A stretch of 64,000 nt of DNA from Deltaproteobacteria bacterium (GTDB taxonomy: Bacteria > Myxococcota_A > UBA9160 > UBA4427): positions 1 to 64,000 of the forward strand of contig PBFW01000071.1 of the NCBI GenBank assembly GCA_002719955.1. Reading direction: 5' to 3'. This document shows, piece by piece, positions 42,572-51,304 of the stretch. Position 1 is the first letter of the stretch. Every line of letters starts with the position of its first letter. The position numbers and the translations under genes are program-made. The notes below the pieces were generated by a model. That model was not told the origin of the DNA and made no database searches. It saw only the letters and a program-made list of their open reading frames with translations.

Positions 42572-43780
42572 ATGGATCTCGAATACAGCCAGGAACACGA
42601 ATCCTTTCGCACCTCCGTTCGGACCTTTTTGAAGGGCTGGCCTCTCCAGGGAAACGAGGCGCAGCTTCCGATCGAGCAACAGGAGACACTCTTTCGCAAA
42701 CGCGGGATCGATGCCGGTTTCGTGTATCGCAAGGTGCCGAAGAAATACGGCGGTTCTGAGCAGGACGACGACGCGATCAAGGATCAGATCATCCAGGAGG
42801 AATTCCATGCGGCCCAGGCGCCGCGGGATCTATCGACACAGGGTGCGGGTATGCTCGTTCCGACGCTGCTCGAGTTTGGTACCGAGGCGCAGAAAGAACG
42901 CTATATCCCGCCGGCGCTCTTTGGCGAGGAGAACTGGTGCCAGGGATATAGTGAGCCCGGATCCGGCAGTGACCTGGCGTCGCTTCAATGTCAGGCGCGT
43001 CTCGAAGGGGATGAGTGGATTCTGAACGGCCAGAAGATCTGGACGAGTAGCGCGCAGCGGGCGCAGATGATGTTCGGCCTCTTCCGAACCGAGCCCGACG
43101 CCAAGAAACACGCGGGCATCTCCTATCTGCTCGTGCCGATGGACACGCCAGGACTCGAGGTTCGGCCCCTTCGCGAAATGGGTGGCGGCCACGAGTTCAA
43201 CGAAGTGTTCTTCACCGATGCCCGCATTCCCGCCGGCAATATCGTGGCTTCTCGCGGTCAGGGCTGGCAGGTCTCACGCGCCACCCTCGTGCACGAACGC
43301 AACCTGATCGGGAATCCGAACATGATGCGCGAAGCTTTCGGCGATCTCCTCAATCTGGCGCGCACGCGTCAGATCGAGGGGCGCCCCGCGATCGAAGATC
43401 TCGGGTTTCGCCGCCGCATCGCCGAGATCGAGGGCTATGTGCAGACCGGCGAACTCTCTGGCATGCGTCAGTTCACGGCGGCCCACCGCGGTGAGATGGC
43501 GAAGGTCATGCGCCCCATGATGATGAACAAGGTGTCCTCGACGGACACGATGCAGATGATCATGAAATGCGCCTACGACCTCCTCGGAGGCGACGGCGTG
43601 CTCGCGCCGACGGAGGAAGAACTGGACAATTGGGGTCGCACGACGACCTCGTCGGGTTGGGTGCTCCAGTACATCTTCTCGATGGGGCCGGCGATCGCCG
43701 GGGGGGCGACCAACATCCAGCTCAATATCATCGGTGAGCGCGGCTACGGGTTGCCCCGGGACCTGCGCAAGGCGAACTGA
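42572..43780 (+). CDS. Acyl-CoA dehydrogenase, partner subunit
   Basis: The gene encodes 402 aa, starting two bases after the stop of its neighbour. It keeps the FAD-binding strands missing in the partner (WCQGYSEPGSGSDLASLQCQARLEGDEWILNGQKIWTSSAQRA). The C-terminal MGPAIAGGATNIQLNIIGERGYGLPR is normal in shape, but has Gly where acyl-CoA dehydrogenases of the medium-chain type have their catalytic Glu (about residue 377). The catalytic base may lie elsewhere in the complex. The complementary features of the two proteins fit a heterotetramer. It would act on a bulky acyl-CoA. Confidence 0.93.
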   Translation: MDLEYSQEHESFRTSVRTFLKGWPLQGNEAQLPIEQQETLFRKRGIDAGFVYRKVPKKYGGSEQDDDAIKDQIIQEEFHAAQAPRDLSTQGAGMLVPTLLEFGTEAQKERYIPPALFGEENWCQGYSEPGSGSDLASLQCQARLEGDEWILNGQKIWTSSAQRAQMMFGLFRTEPDAKKHAGISYLLVPMDTPGLEVRPLREMGGGHEFNEVFFTDARIPAGNIVASRGQGWQVSRATLVHERNLIGNPNMMREAFGDLLNLARTRQIEGRPAIEDLGFRRRIAEIEGYVQTGELSGMRQFTAAHRGEMAKVMRPMMMNKVSSTDTMQMIMKCAYDLLGGDGVLAPTEEELDNWGRTTTSSGWVLQYIFSMGPAIAGGATNIQLNIIGERGYGLPRDLRKAN

Positions 43781-43865
43781 GGCGCGGCACCCGGGGCGGG
43801 AGTGTCCGCTGCTGGCCGCGCCGGGGCCCCTCAAGCCTCTGACCGAGACCGCCGATCGGGTCAGC

Positions 43866-44291
43866 ATGGAATCGGGACTGCAGCGCGCATTCGTGAAGGC
43901 CGGTCCCGGGGCGATCGGAGGGTTCGCCTCGGGTCCCACCGCGATTGGCCCTCCGCCACCGGATCCGGCTTCGATCGTGAAGGTTCCGTTCCAGAACAGC
44001 TACTCGGAGTTGGCCACGCAGACCGGTGCCTCGCTCGCCGCGCCCGGTCTGCTTCGGGCCATCGCTGAAATCGACTCGCTGACGGCGGTCTACGCCCGGA
44101 TCGAGGAGCGGATTCGAGAGGTGGGGGCCGCTCTGGCCAACGGGGAGGCCGCTTCGTCGACGCCCCGGGGAATTCCCCGAGGCAGAGACAAGGGCCACTC
44201 GGACGAGGGATCAGATGGTCGCGACACCCGGCGGGGCTTGGGTCGCCCAGGCCAATATCTCAGCGAGCACAGCATTCGCTCTCCTGCGTGA
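43866..44291 (+). CDS. Orphan protein of unknown function
   Basis: The gene encodes about 141 aa from an ATG at 43866. Codon use is strongly coding-like up to about 44150, then fades. It has a Gly/Pro-rich N-terminal part (AGPGAIGGFASGPTAIGPPPPDP), then a helical stretch (ELATQTGASLAAPGLLRAIAEIDSLTAVYARIEERIREVGAAL), and a charged low-complexity tail. No family is recognised. The tail may be an artefact of a frameshift. It follows the acyl-CoA dehydrogenase pair by 86 bases. Confidence 0.4.
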   Translation: MESGLQRAFVKAGPGAIGGFASGPTAIGPPPPDPASIVKVPFQNSYSELATQTGASLAAPGLLRAIAEIDSLTAVYARIEERIREVGAALANGEAASSTPRGIPRGRDKGHSDEGSDGRDTRRGLGRPGQYLSEHSIRSPA

Positions 44292-45013
44292 GTAATCGGC
44301 ACAGGGAATGCGCTCCTCCTTCGGGCAGGGGCAATACGTGTGCATCGGAGCTCCACGAGGACGTGCAGGGGGAAGAAATCGAGGTTTTCCTGAAAGGGGC
44401 GCGCCACGTCAGCCTCGAATGGGTCACTTATCTCTATGACACGGGGGGGCCCTGTCAATTTCTGGGATTCGGAACAAGGCTACGCGCTTGTGCTGCGTGT
44501 GAGCGATTGCCGCTCTTTGTCCGCCGTTCGGTCTGTGTGCCGGCGCGGGGACCTGAGCTTGTGCCTGCGGGCATGCTGACGAGCCAACAACGATAGAGTT
44601 GGCACGCTGGCTTGTGGACTGGGTGCATGCAAGAGTGCAAAGTGGCCAATTGATCAGGCCAGGGTGCAAGGTCGCCCCGTAGCCAGCTCCTTATAGACCG
44701 TTCATAGAGGGTGGATGAAGCCTTGGCGCTCCTCGACGGGCCCGTGGATGGGTCCATCGTCGATCTGCCATCAGACTTTTTCTGCGCGCTAACGGCCGCG
44801 ACAGGGAAGCTGTATCCGCAGACACGAAACACATGACAGCAGAAGTGCGTATTCGCAGCGTCGCGAAGGCTCAATCAAGAGTTGGGAAGGCGTTGTGAGG
44901 GAGTTGCTGTTGTGTCCCGCACGTCCGCTGCTGCGGCGTTCGTCATTGGTGACGTTCACGCCGCATATGTTGAACCTGACGAATCTCCGGATTGCATCCA
45001 ATCGATCGCTCTG
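44292..45013. other. Gene-poor region upstream of the sigma factor
   Basis: The 722 bases have mixed base composition (less GC-rich than the surroundings) and no recognised gene. The last 130 bases read in frame into the sigma gene and could be an N-terminal extension from a GTG at 44912. No transposase remnant or terminator could be confirmed. Confidence 0.35.
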
Positions 45014-45694
45014 ATGAGGATGGGGCCATCCCCATTATTGGACGAGTCGCCATTGGACGAGTCGCCGACTGAATTCGGTGAGCCATCCGGGCCACCTGAT
45101 TTCGCTTCGATGAGCGATCAGGAACTGCTCGACGGAATCCGGGCTAAGAGCGAGGTCCATTTCGCCGAACTGTATCGTCGATATTTCCAGAGGATCTACA
45201 ACTTCGTCTACACGCGTATGCGAAATCATGCTGAAACGGAAGAGGTGGTTCAGGAGACCTTTCTCGCCGTGTTCAAGTCCTTCGAGAATTATCGCGGTCA
45301 GTCGTCGTTGCTTTCCTGGGTGTACGGGATCGCGAAGAATACGACGAATAACAGCCTGCGGCGAACGAAGAAACAGAGCGAGCGAATCGAATTGGCTGAC
45401 GATGAGGATCTGATCCCGCGCGCGTCGATCGAACTCGCGATGCCGGATGAACAACTTGATCTTCACCGCTTTCGGGAGCAGTTGAGCGAGAGATTGGACA
45501 CGCTTGCGACCTGGCAGGCCGAGATCTTCGAGATGCGGCATTTCGAGAATCTCTCGATTCCCGAGATCTCTGAGCGGACCGCGCGTTCGAGTGATGCCGT
45601 CCGCTCGAGTCTCTACCGCGTGAAACGGATGTTCTTCGACGCCGCAGAGGCGAGCGGCGGTGTTGCGCTCGCCGTCGGAGGTGGCCGCGGATGA
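45014..45694 (+). CDS. Sigma-70 family (ECF-type) RNA polymerase sigma factor
   Basis: The gene encodes 226 aa. Region 2 is clear (HFAELYRRYFQRIYNFVYTRMRNHAETEEVVQETFLAVFKSFENYRGQSSLLSWVYGIAKNTTNNSLRR), and region 4 carries the helix-turn-helix (HFENLSIPEISERTARSSDAVRSSLYRVKRMFF). It has no region 1 or 3, as for ECF factors. The start is uncertain: ATG 45014, or 45110 (MSDQELL), or GTG 44912. Its stop overlaps the next gene by four bases, so that small protein is an obvious partner or regulator candidate. Confidence 0.9.
   Translation: MRMGPSPLLDESPLDESPTEFGEPSGPPDFASMSDQELLDGIRAKSEVHFAELYRRYFQRIYNFVYTRMRNHAETEEVVQETFLAVFKSFENYRGQSSLLSWVYGIAKNTTNNSLRRTKKQSERIELADDEDLIPRASIELAMPDEQLDLHRFREQLSERLDTLATWQAEIFEMRHFENLSIPEISERTARSSDAVRSSLYRVKRMFFDAAEASGGVALAVGGGRG
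45038..45067 (+). repeat. 15-base tandem repeat in the sigma gene N-terminus
   Basis: TTGGACGAGTCGCCA is followed at once by a second copy differing only in its last base. In frame it encodes LDESP twice, in the disordered N-terminal tail. Confidence 0.8.
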
Positions 45695-46002
45695 AACGCA
45701 CCAACGAGGATGTTGTGGGACGTCCCAGGACGCGCGAAACAAGGCGGGACGCCGCCGGAATGGCAAATTCGACTCCGGTCCTGGATGTCGCGTCGTTCCG
45801 ACATGCGCTCCACGATCCGATGGGAACGGAGCAGGACGATGCCGAGTGGCTCGCCGAATTCACAGACTTCATGACTGGGGACGCGGAGATCGAGATGGCC
45901 GAGTTGCTACCGCCGGATCCGGTCTTCCGTGAGCGTCTGCGCCGCCGCCTCTGGCGAACGCATGTGATGACCCGTCCGGATGATGGGGGAGGGACGCACT
46001 GA
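45691..46002 (+). CDS. Small protein coupled to the sigma factor, possible sigma regulator
   Basis: The gene encodes 103 aa and begins within the last four bases of the sigma gene (ATGA). It has no Cys and no membrane segment, so it is not a zinc-type or membrane anti-sigma factor. The middle (DAEWLAEFTDFMTGDAEIEMAELLPPDPVFRERLRRRLWRTHV) is helical, in the manner of short anti-sigma or FecR-leading segments. The Asp/Glu-rich first part and the Leu/Arg C-terminal helix would suit binding to a sigma factor. The role is inferred from position only. Confidence 0.65.
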   Translation: MKRTNEDVVGRPRTRETRRDAAGMANSTPVLDVASFRHALHDPMGTEQDDAEWLAEFTDFMTGDAEIEMAELLPPDPVFRERLRRRLWRTHVMTRPDDGGGTH

Positions 46003-46162
46003 GTTTTCGCGGATAGAGCCCGCCCCCTCTCCGATCCGGTCGCCCGCGGGGTAATGACTCGATCCCACGGTTTCTCCTCGCGCGCTCCTGGATGGCTGGC
46101 GTCCCGGCAGGATTGGGGCAAGATGGGAGCTAGAAAATTTGTACGAAGGGAGTCCCTCATCC

Positions 46163-46753
46163 ATGACGATCGCCATTCCCGGAAATCAGAATCGTGGCAG
46201 CCAGATTGATGTGAGCGACGAGATCGAGCATGACGAGGCGTATTTCGATGACGCTTCGGGGCGTGCGCGCAGCTTCGATTCCCGTCTGCTCGAAGAACCG
46301 CTGACGTTGCTGCCGAGTCGTCCGCCGCTCGCGATGTCCGAGGCCGCCTCGGTGACGGACGCGATGCACGCGATGAAGCGCCGCCACCGGGGCTGTGTGC
46401 TGATCACGCAGGAGGGTTCGCTGGACTCTCCCCTGATCGGAATCTTCACCGAGCGCGACGTGCTTTTGAAGATCATCGACTGCGGTCGCAATCCAGCCAC
46501 CATCGGACTCGGCGAGGTGATGACGCGTGACCCCGAATCTCTGGCGATCGACGCGAAGCTTGCGTGGGCGCTGAATATGATGTCGGTGGGCGGATTCCGG
46601 CATCTCCCCGTGACGGACGAGCGCGGTTGGCCGGCGTTCATCCTGTCGGTTCGCGACATCGTCGAGTTCCTGGTGGAGTCTTTTCCTTCGGAAATCCTCA
46701 ATCTTCCACCTGATTTCCGCCGGGCAAAGAGCCTAGCTCGCGACGGGGCTTGA
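46163..46753 (+). CDS. CBS-domain-pair protein
   Basis: The gene encodes 196 aa. An N-terminal disordered acidic segment (about 1-45) leads into two CBS motifs. The first is SVTDAMHAMKRRHRGCVLITQEG...IGIFTERDVLLKI, and the second LGEVMTRDPESLAIDAKLAWALNMMSVGGFRHLPVTDERGWPAFILSVRDIVEFLVE. CBS pairs bind adenosyl ligands and regulate other proteins. There is no fused enzyme domain, so it is a free-standing regulatory module. A GGGAG site supports the ATG at 46163. The partner is unknown. Confidence 0.88.
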   Translation: MTIAIPGNQNRGSQIDVSDEIEHDEAYFDDASGRARSFDSRLLEEPLTLLPSRPPLAMSEAASVTDAMHAMKRRHRGCVLITQEGSLDSPLIGIFTERDVLLKIIDCGRNPATIGLGEVMTRDPESLAIDAKLAWALNMMSVGGFRHLPVTDERGWPAFILSVRDIVEFLVESFPSEILNLPPDFRRAKSLARDGA

Positions 46754-46849
46754 GAGCGCCCATCTCGACCCCAACCCACGTTGTCCCCCCCCCTCCTCCG
46801 AATAACTTGAGTTAATCGCCGACCGGACGTTATTGTATCGCGAGGCCGT

Positions 46850-48072
46850 ATGTCGACGGAATCTGTGGATGAGTTCTTTCTGAGCCGCCAGCCGATCATT
46901 GCAGGCGAGCGCCGACTGGTGGGTTGGGAGCTAGCCATCACCTCCGCGGCCGGTCGGGAGTTGACGGATTCGGAAGAGTCGGGCGAAGACGGCGAACTGG
47001 GACTCATTGTTATGCGGCGGACGCGCACTGCTCCCCGTTGGCCGGCGAGTCATTTTCGGCGACGTCTTCGAACATTTGCCGCGCAATCGTTTCCTGTTGG
47101 GTCTCTCCCCGTGTGACGAGGTCGATGCGAGTTTTTTGAATCGGCTCTACGATCTACATAGTCGGCAGGGGATCCGGTCGCTCTTCTTCGACTATTACCC
47201 GTCGAGATCCGCGCGAGCAGTTGCTCGAGCTGGCCGACGCGGTCCACATCGACATTCTTGAGATGGAAGAGAGACGTCGCGCGCTCCTGGTGCGACGAGC
47301 CCAACGTCGAAACCTGCAGGTCCTTGCGTCGTCGGTTGAATACGACGCCGATTTCGTCCGCATCCGCGATTCCGGATTCGAACTCTTTACGGGCGGGAGC
47401 GATTCGGACGGATCGGACAACGAAGAGACCAAGGCCACGGCGGGGGGAAGGGTCCTGCTCCAGCTTCTCGTGGAGGCTCAGGGCGAACTCGAGATCGAGC
47501 CGGTCACGCGTCAGATAGAAGCCGTGCCCGCGCTGGAAGAAGGGCTCCTGCGACTGGTGAATTCTCTGGAGCTCGCGCGGGCTCAGAAGATCGAGAACAT
47601 CGGACAGGCGCTGATCCTGATCGGCGCCAAGGGCCTGAGCGGCTGGTTGGATCTGCTGCTCTTCCAGATTGGCAGCGCACACGGGACGCGCGGCCCCCTC
47701 TTTCGCGTCGCGGCGCCAGGGGCGCGTTTGATGGAGGTCATCGTCTCCTCATCCGCTGGTGCGGAAAGCGCGGATCCCCTCGTCACAGCGAAGGGTGAGA
47801 CGGCTTTTCTGGTCGGGATCCTGTCGCTCGTCCACGCATTGCTCAGAATCGATCGCAAGAAGGCGAGTTCCGGGCTGGTGATGCCCGACGAGATGGGCAG
47901 GGCATTGCTGAAATACGAGGGTGAACTGGGTCGCCTGCTTCGGCTCAGCGAATGTCTCGACTCTGGTGAGTTCGCGGAGGTCGCGAGGATTGCTCAGGCA
48001 TTGTCGCTGACCCCGGGAGAGATCTGGGCCCACCAGACCGATGTCTTCGATCGGGTCATGCAGATGATCTAG
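46850..48072 (+). pseudogene. Frame-disrupted EAL/HDOD-like (YuxH-type) signalling protein
   Basis: A GTG/ATG-type start at 46850 opens MSTESVDEFFLSRQPIIAGERRLVGWELAI, the RQPI motif of YuxH-type EAL/HDOD proteins. The homologous reading moves to a second frame near 47007-47010 (CGGRALLPVGRRVIFGDVFEHLPRN, NRLYDLHSRQGIRSLFFDYYP). It then moves to a third near 47200 (SDPREQLLELADAVHIDILEMEE), which runs to the stop at 48072. Two +1-type frame changes are therefore needed to read through. The C-terminal part is HDOD-like (LSGWLDLLLFQIGSAHG...PLFRVAAPGARLMEVI). EAL catalytic residues appear degenerate, as is usual in this family. It is either a decaying gene or an assembly error. If intact it would be a c-di-GMP-type sensor/regulator. 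Confidence 0.65.
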
Positions 48073-48112
48073 CGAGGCGGGGCCGACGCCCACCGGCTCT
48101 CGAGGCCGAGCT

Positions 48113-48664
48113 TCAGGTCACTTCCAAAGCGCGCGTCATCACGATCTTTCCCGATCGGATCAGCTCGATGATCTTCTCCTCGGGGAAGAGGGCGATCATT
48201 GCATCGAGCTTGTCGCTGTCCCCGTAGACCCGAAGAATGATGCTCTGCGCGGCGTAATCGACGACCTTGGCGTTGAAATGCTCTGCGATCTCGAGCGCTT
48301 CCCGGCGGAAATCCCCTTCGCAACGAATCTTGATGAGCGCGATCTCGGTCTCGAAGCGATCCGAGGTCGTGTGGTCGAGGGCGTGTACGACGTCGACCAG
48401 CTTGGCCAGCTGCTTGATCATCTGCTCGAGAATCGAAGGATCCCCGGAACAGGTTACCGTCATGCGCGAGAAGCCTACTCGAGCGGCCGGGCTGACGACC
48501 AGGCTCTCGATATTGTAGCCCCGGCGCGAAAAGACCATCGCGACGCGGACGAGAACACCGGGCGCATCGCGGACCAGGAGCGAGATCGTGTGGAGGTCCT
48601 TGGATTTGTCGGCGGTGGGGTCTGGGCTCTGGTCGAGCTGGGCAGTCGAATTCAGGTCATTCAT
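48113..48664 (-). CDS. ilvN: Acetolactate synthase regulatory (small) subunit
   Basis: The gene encodes 183 aa. The ACT domain is at the N-terminus (HTISLLVRDAPGVLVRVAMVFSRRGYNIESLVVSP about 26-60), followed by the IlvH-type C-terminal domain (ALIKIRCEGDFRREALEIAEHFNAKVVDYAAQSIILRVYGDSDKLDAMI). It controls the catalytic subunit and binds valine for feedback. The start at 48664 is chosen because it matches the family length; a much longer frame overlaps ilvB. It lies 110 bases downstream of ilvB on the same strand. Confidence 0.95.
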   Translation of the reverse strand: MNDLNSTAQLDQSPDPTADKSKDLHTISLLVRDAPGVLVRVAMVFSRRGYNIESLVVSPAARVGFSRMTVTCSGDPSILEQMIKQLAKLVDVVHALDHTTSDRFETEIALIKIRCEGDFRREALEIAEHFNAKVVDYAAQSIILRVYGDSDKLDAMIALFPEEKIIELIRSGKIVMTRALEVT

Positions 48665-48774
48665 CGTTGGGGATCCTTGGCTGGCTCGGGCTCGTTCGGT
48701 CGAGGAAATCGATGTCGATCGGGCGGGGCCCGCAATCGCGGCGGGAATCACCCGACGCCTGTGCCGGAGCGCGG

Positions 48775-50493
48775 TCAGGTGCTGCCCGTCGGTTTGGCCA
48801 TCTGCTCTTTTGGCTTCTCGATGATCATTCCGCTGAGCGGAGCGCCCGCCGGGATCATCGGGAAGACGTTGTCCTCCTTGACGACCTCGGCGACGACGAT
48901 GCAAGGTCCTTCGTCGTAGGCGTGGGCCTCGGCGAGGATCCGGTCGACATCGGAGGGGCGCCGGATCCGCAACGCCTTGATGCCATAGGCTTGCGCGAGC
49001 TTCACGAAATCGGGGTTGCCCACCAGATCCACCCCGGATAACCGGTTCTCGAAGAAGAGCTCCTGCCATTGCCGGACCATGCCCAGGAAATTGTTGTTGA
49101 TGATCAGGCATTTTGTCGGGAGCGAGTGGATCGCTGCGGTCGCGAGTTCCATCTGGGTCATCTGGAAACCACCGTCGCCGACCACGGCCCAGACCTTCTT
49201 GTCGGAACAACCGAGCTGAGCGCCGAGCGCGGCCGGGAAGCCGAACCCCATCGTTCCGGCGCCGCCCGAGGAAATCCAATGGCGATTCGTTGTCGCGAGG
49301 CAGAACTGGGCCGCCCACATCTGGTGTTGGCCGACATCGGTCGTGATGATGGCGTTGCCCTCGGTTACAGCGTTCAATCGATCGAGCACGTGCTGTGTGC
49401 GCAGTCCTCCCTGCTTGGCGTATTTGAGCGGGTAGCGCTTTCGCCAGGCCTGGCACTGCGAGAGCCACTCATCGGTGTTGCCCGATCGTACCTGCGGAAT
49501 CAGTTCCTCCAACACGAGTCGCGCATCACCGGTGATCGCGACATCGGGTGTCACCATCTTGCCGAATTCGGAGGGGTCGATGTCGATGTGGATCTTCGTG
49601 GCGTTGACGCAGAACTCATCGAGTTTGCCCGTAATGCGATCGTCCCAGCGCGCGCCGATGGCCATGAGGCAATCGCACGCATCCACGGCCTTGTTGGCGT
49701 AGGCGGTCCCGTGCATCCCGAGCATGCCGAGATGGAGCGGGTGGGTTTCGTCGGCGGCGCCCTTGCCGAGCAGGGTGTTGACGATCGGGGCACGAAGTTT
49801 CTCGGCCAGCCGGACGACGGCCTTGCCGGCGTTCGAGATGACCGTGCCATGGCCCACGTAGAGGAGGGGGCGTTGCGCGGCGTTCAGGAGGTCGGCCGCC
49901 TGCGCGATGGCGTCGGGGGCACCGTGCGTCGGCACCGCGTATCCGGGGAGGTCGACATCATCCACGAAAGCGGCCTCGCAAGGTCCCTGGGTCACATCTT
50001 TTGGCAGGTCGATCAGGACGGGTCCGGGTCGACCTGTGGTCGCGATATGGAAGGCCTCGCGGGTGGCTTTGGGAATGTCGGCCCCGTTCTTCAGGAGATA
50101 GCTGTGCTTGACAACGGCGTAGGTGATTCCGGTGACGTCGGCTTCCTGGAAGCCATCCTTGCCGAGCATTGGGCTGATCGTCTGGCCGGTCAGCACGATC
50201 ACCGGGACGGAGTCCATCTGCGAGGTCAGGAGGCCCGTCACCGTATTCGTGGCCCCCGGTCCCGAGGTCACCAACACGACGCCCGGCTTTCCCGTCGCAC
50301 GCGCGTAGCCGTCCGCCATATGCACGGCACCCTGCTCGTGGCGGACCAGGATCAGTTTGATGTCCGAATCGACCAGCGCATCGAAGATCGGCATCGCCGC
50401 GCCGCCCGAATAGCCGAAGATATATTCGACCCCCTCGCGTTCCAGACATTGGATTAGCTTTTCTGCACCCGTTGGGACTCTATTTTCCGTCAT
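48775..50493 (-). CDS. ilvB: Acetolactate synthase large (catalytic) subunit
   Basis: The gene encodes 572 aa, full length. The catalytic Glu53 is in VRHEQGAVHMADGYARATGKPG. The ThDP-binding motif runs VVGDGGFQMTQMEL...INNNFLGMVRQW. It condenses pyruvate (or pyruvate with 2-ketobutyrate) to acetolactate, the first step of branched-chain amino acid synthesis, with ThDP, Mg2+ and FAD. Its start has a GAGGG site, and the upstream region is a striking AT-rich island (see separate entry). It pairs with ilvN. Confidence 0.97.
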   Translation of the reverse strand: MTENRVPTGAEKLIQCLEREGVEYIFGYSGGAAMPIFDALVDSDIKLILVRHEQGAVHMADGYARATGKPGVVLVTSGPGATNTVTGLLTSQMDSVPVIVLTGQTISPMLGKDGFQEADVTGITYAVVKHSYLLKNGADIPKATREAFHIATTGRPGPVLIDLPKDVTQGPCEAAFVDDVDLPGYAVPTHGAPDAIAQAADLLNAAQRPLLYVGHGTVISNAGKAVVRLAEKLRAPIVNTLLGKGAADETHPLHLGMLGMHGTAYANKAVDACDCLMAIGARWDDRITGKLDEFCVNATKIHIDIDPSEFGKMVTPDVAITGDARLVLEELIPQVRSGNTDEWLSQCQAWRKRYPLKYAKQGGLRTQHVLDRLNAVTEGNAIITTDVGQHQMWAAQFCLATTNRHWISSGGAGTMGFGFPAALGAQLGCSDKKVWAVVGDGGFQMTQMELATAAIHSLPTKCLIINNNFLGMVRQWQELFFENRLSGVDLVGNPDFVKLAQAYGIKALRIRRPSDVDRILAEAHAYDEGPCIVVAEVVKEDNVFPMIPAGAPLSGMIIEKPKEQMAKPTGST

Positions 50494-50576
50494 GGCACCC
50501 TCTTTGCCGGGGATTCTGGGACCGAATGGGATCCGGAGAAGATTCCGTCTCATTCGAGGTGAATGGAATTCGCGAG

Positions 50577-50760
50577 AATATGGTATTGATCGTCAAATAT
50601 CATATTGAATACATGAATTATGTACTGATAACATCGTTTTGATACGTATTTATTGATCATTATTGAAGACGAGTAATAGTAATCGACAGTCGAACCATTA
50701 ATAAATAGCTTTCTGGAAAGCTTCATGAATATATATTAGATTCCTGTAGAGTAGGAATGA
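50577..50760. promoter_or_regulatory. AT-rich island with multiple dyads upstream of ilvB
   Basis: About 185 bases are strongly AT-rich in a genome that is otherwise GC-rich. It contains an imperfect 30-base palindrome (50577-50606), the dyads TACAT/ATGTA (50610-50624) and ATTCCT/AGGAAT (50740-50758), and a perfect AGCTTTC/GAAAGCT hairpin (50707-50722). It lies in the divergent space between ilvBN and the LPS-export operon, so it likely contains both promoters plus binding sites. No branched-chain leader peptide with Leu/Val/Ile codons was recognised. Confidence 0.5.
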
Positions 50761-51016
50761 ATCTCGAGGTGAGGGGTGTGAGGCGGGGGCGAGCCCGTGT
50801 GCCTGTGCCCCTCGGGCAGCGAGCGGAGTGACCCGTTAAGCTGCGCCGGGTGCGTCCCGATTTGAGTGGACGAGCCTCGGGCTCCGCGTGTGGGCGGCTG
50901 GTGTCTCAGTCAGACGTGGGAATCCCGGAGGTCGCTTGCGGGGGGCGGACATGTGCGCGGCGGTCGGTCGTGATCTGTGTGGACCCCTTCTGAAGCACAT
51001 CAGTGAGGAGAATAAG

Positions 51017-51295
51017 ATGCGACGAGAAGAGACGAGCGATGGGGTCGGCGGGCTGCGTCGAAGAAGGCGACGTGGGGGGCGCTGGATGGCTGCGGCTGCG
51101 GCTGCGCTGGTGATGGCCATGGCGAGCCCGGTGGCTGCCGACGAATACGGCTCGAGCGAAGCGGGCCACCCGCTACGGATCGTTGCATACGTACTCCATC
51201 CGATCGGCCTCGCCCTCGACTACCTTCTGCTGCGGCCCGCGCATTGGTTGGTGAGCCAAGAACCCTTCAAGACCGCGTTTGGCCACGAGGACTGA
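51017..51295 (+). CDS. Small exported protein of unknown function before lptC
   Basis: The gene encodes 92 aa. An Arg-rich n-region (GLRRRRRRGGRW) leads into an Ala-rich hydrophobic core, with likely cleavage after VAADEYG. The mature part is only about 45 residues (HPLRIVAYVLHPIGLALDYLLLRPAHWLVSQEPFKTAFGHED), with a hydrophobic middle, so it may be membrane-associated. The sequence looks like a conserved short protein in related genomes, and it precedes lptC by nine bases. It may belong to the LPS-export unit. It has a GAGGAG site, with the ATG at 51017. Confidence 0.7.
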   Translation: MRREETSDGVGGLRRRRRRGGRWMAAAAAALVMAMASPVAADEYGSSEAGHPLRIVAYVLHPIGLALDYLLLRPAHWLVSQEPFKTAFGHED

Positions 51296-51304
51296 CTCGA
51301 TTCC

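Noticed and set aside
44300-44880. Possible transposon remnant before the sigma gene
   Set aside because: The base composition is unusual, but no transposase motif or inverted ends could be found.
18851-46139. The 15-base string atgggagctagaaaa occurs near 18851 and near 46125
   Set aside because: A single 15-mer match is expected by chance about once or twice in a window of this size, and the contexts differ.
48665-49468. A long N-terminal extension of ilvN
   Set aside because: It lies antisense-like over ilvB coding sequence and the family length fits the ATG at 48664.
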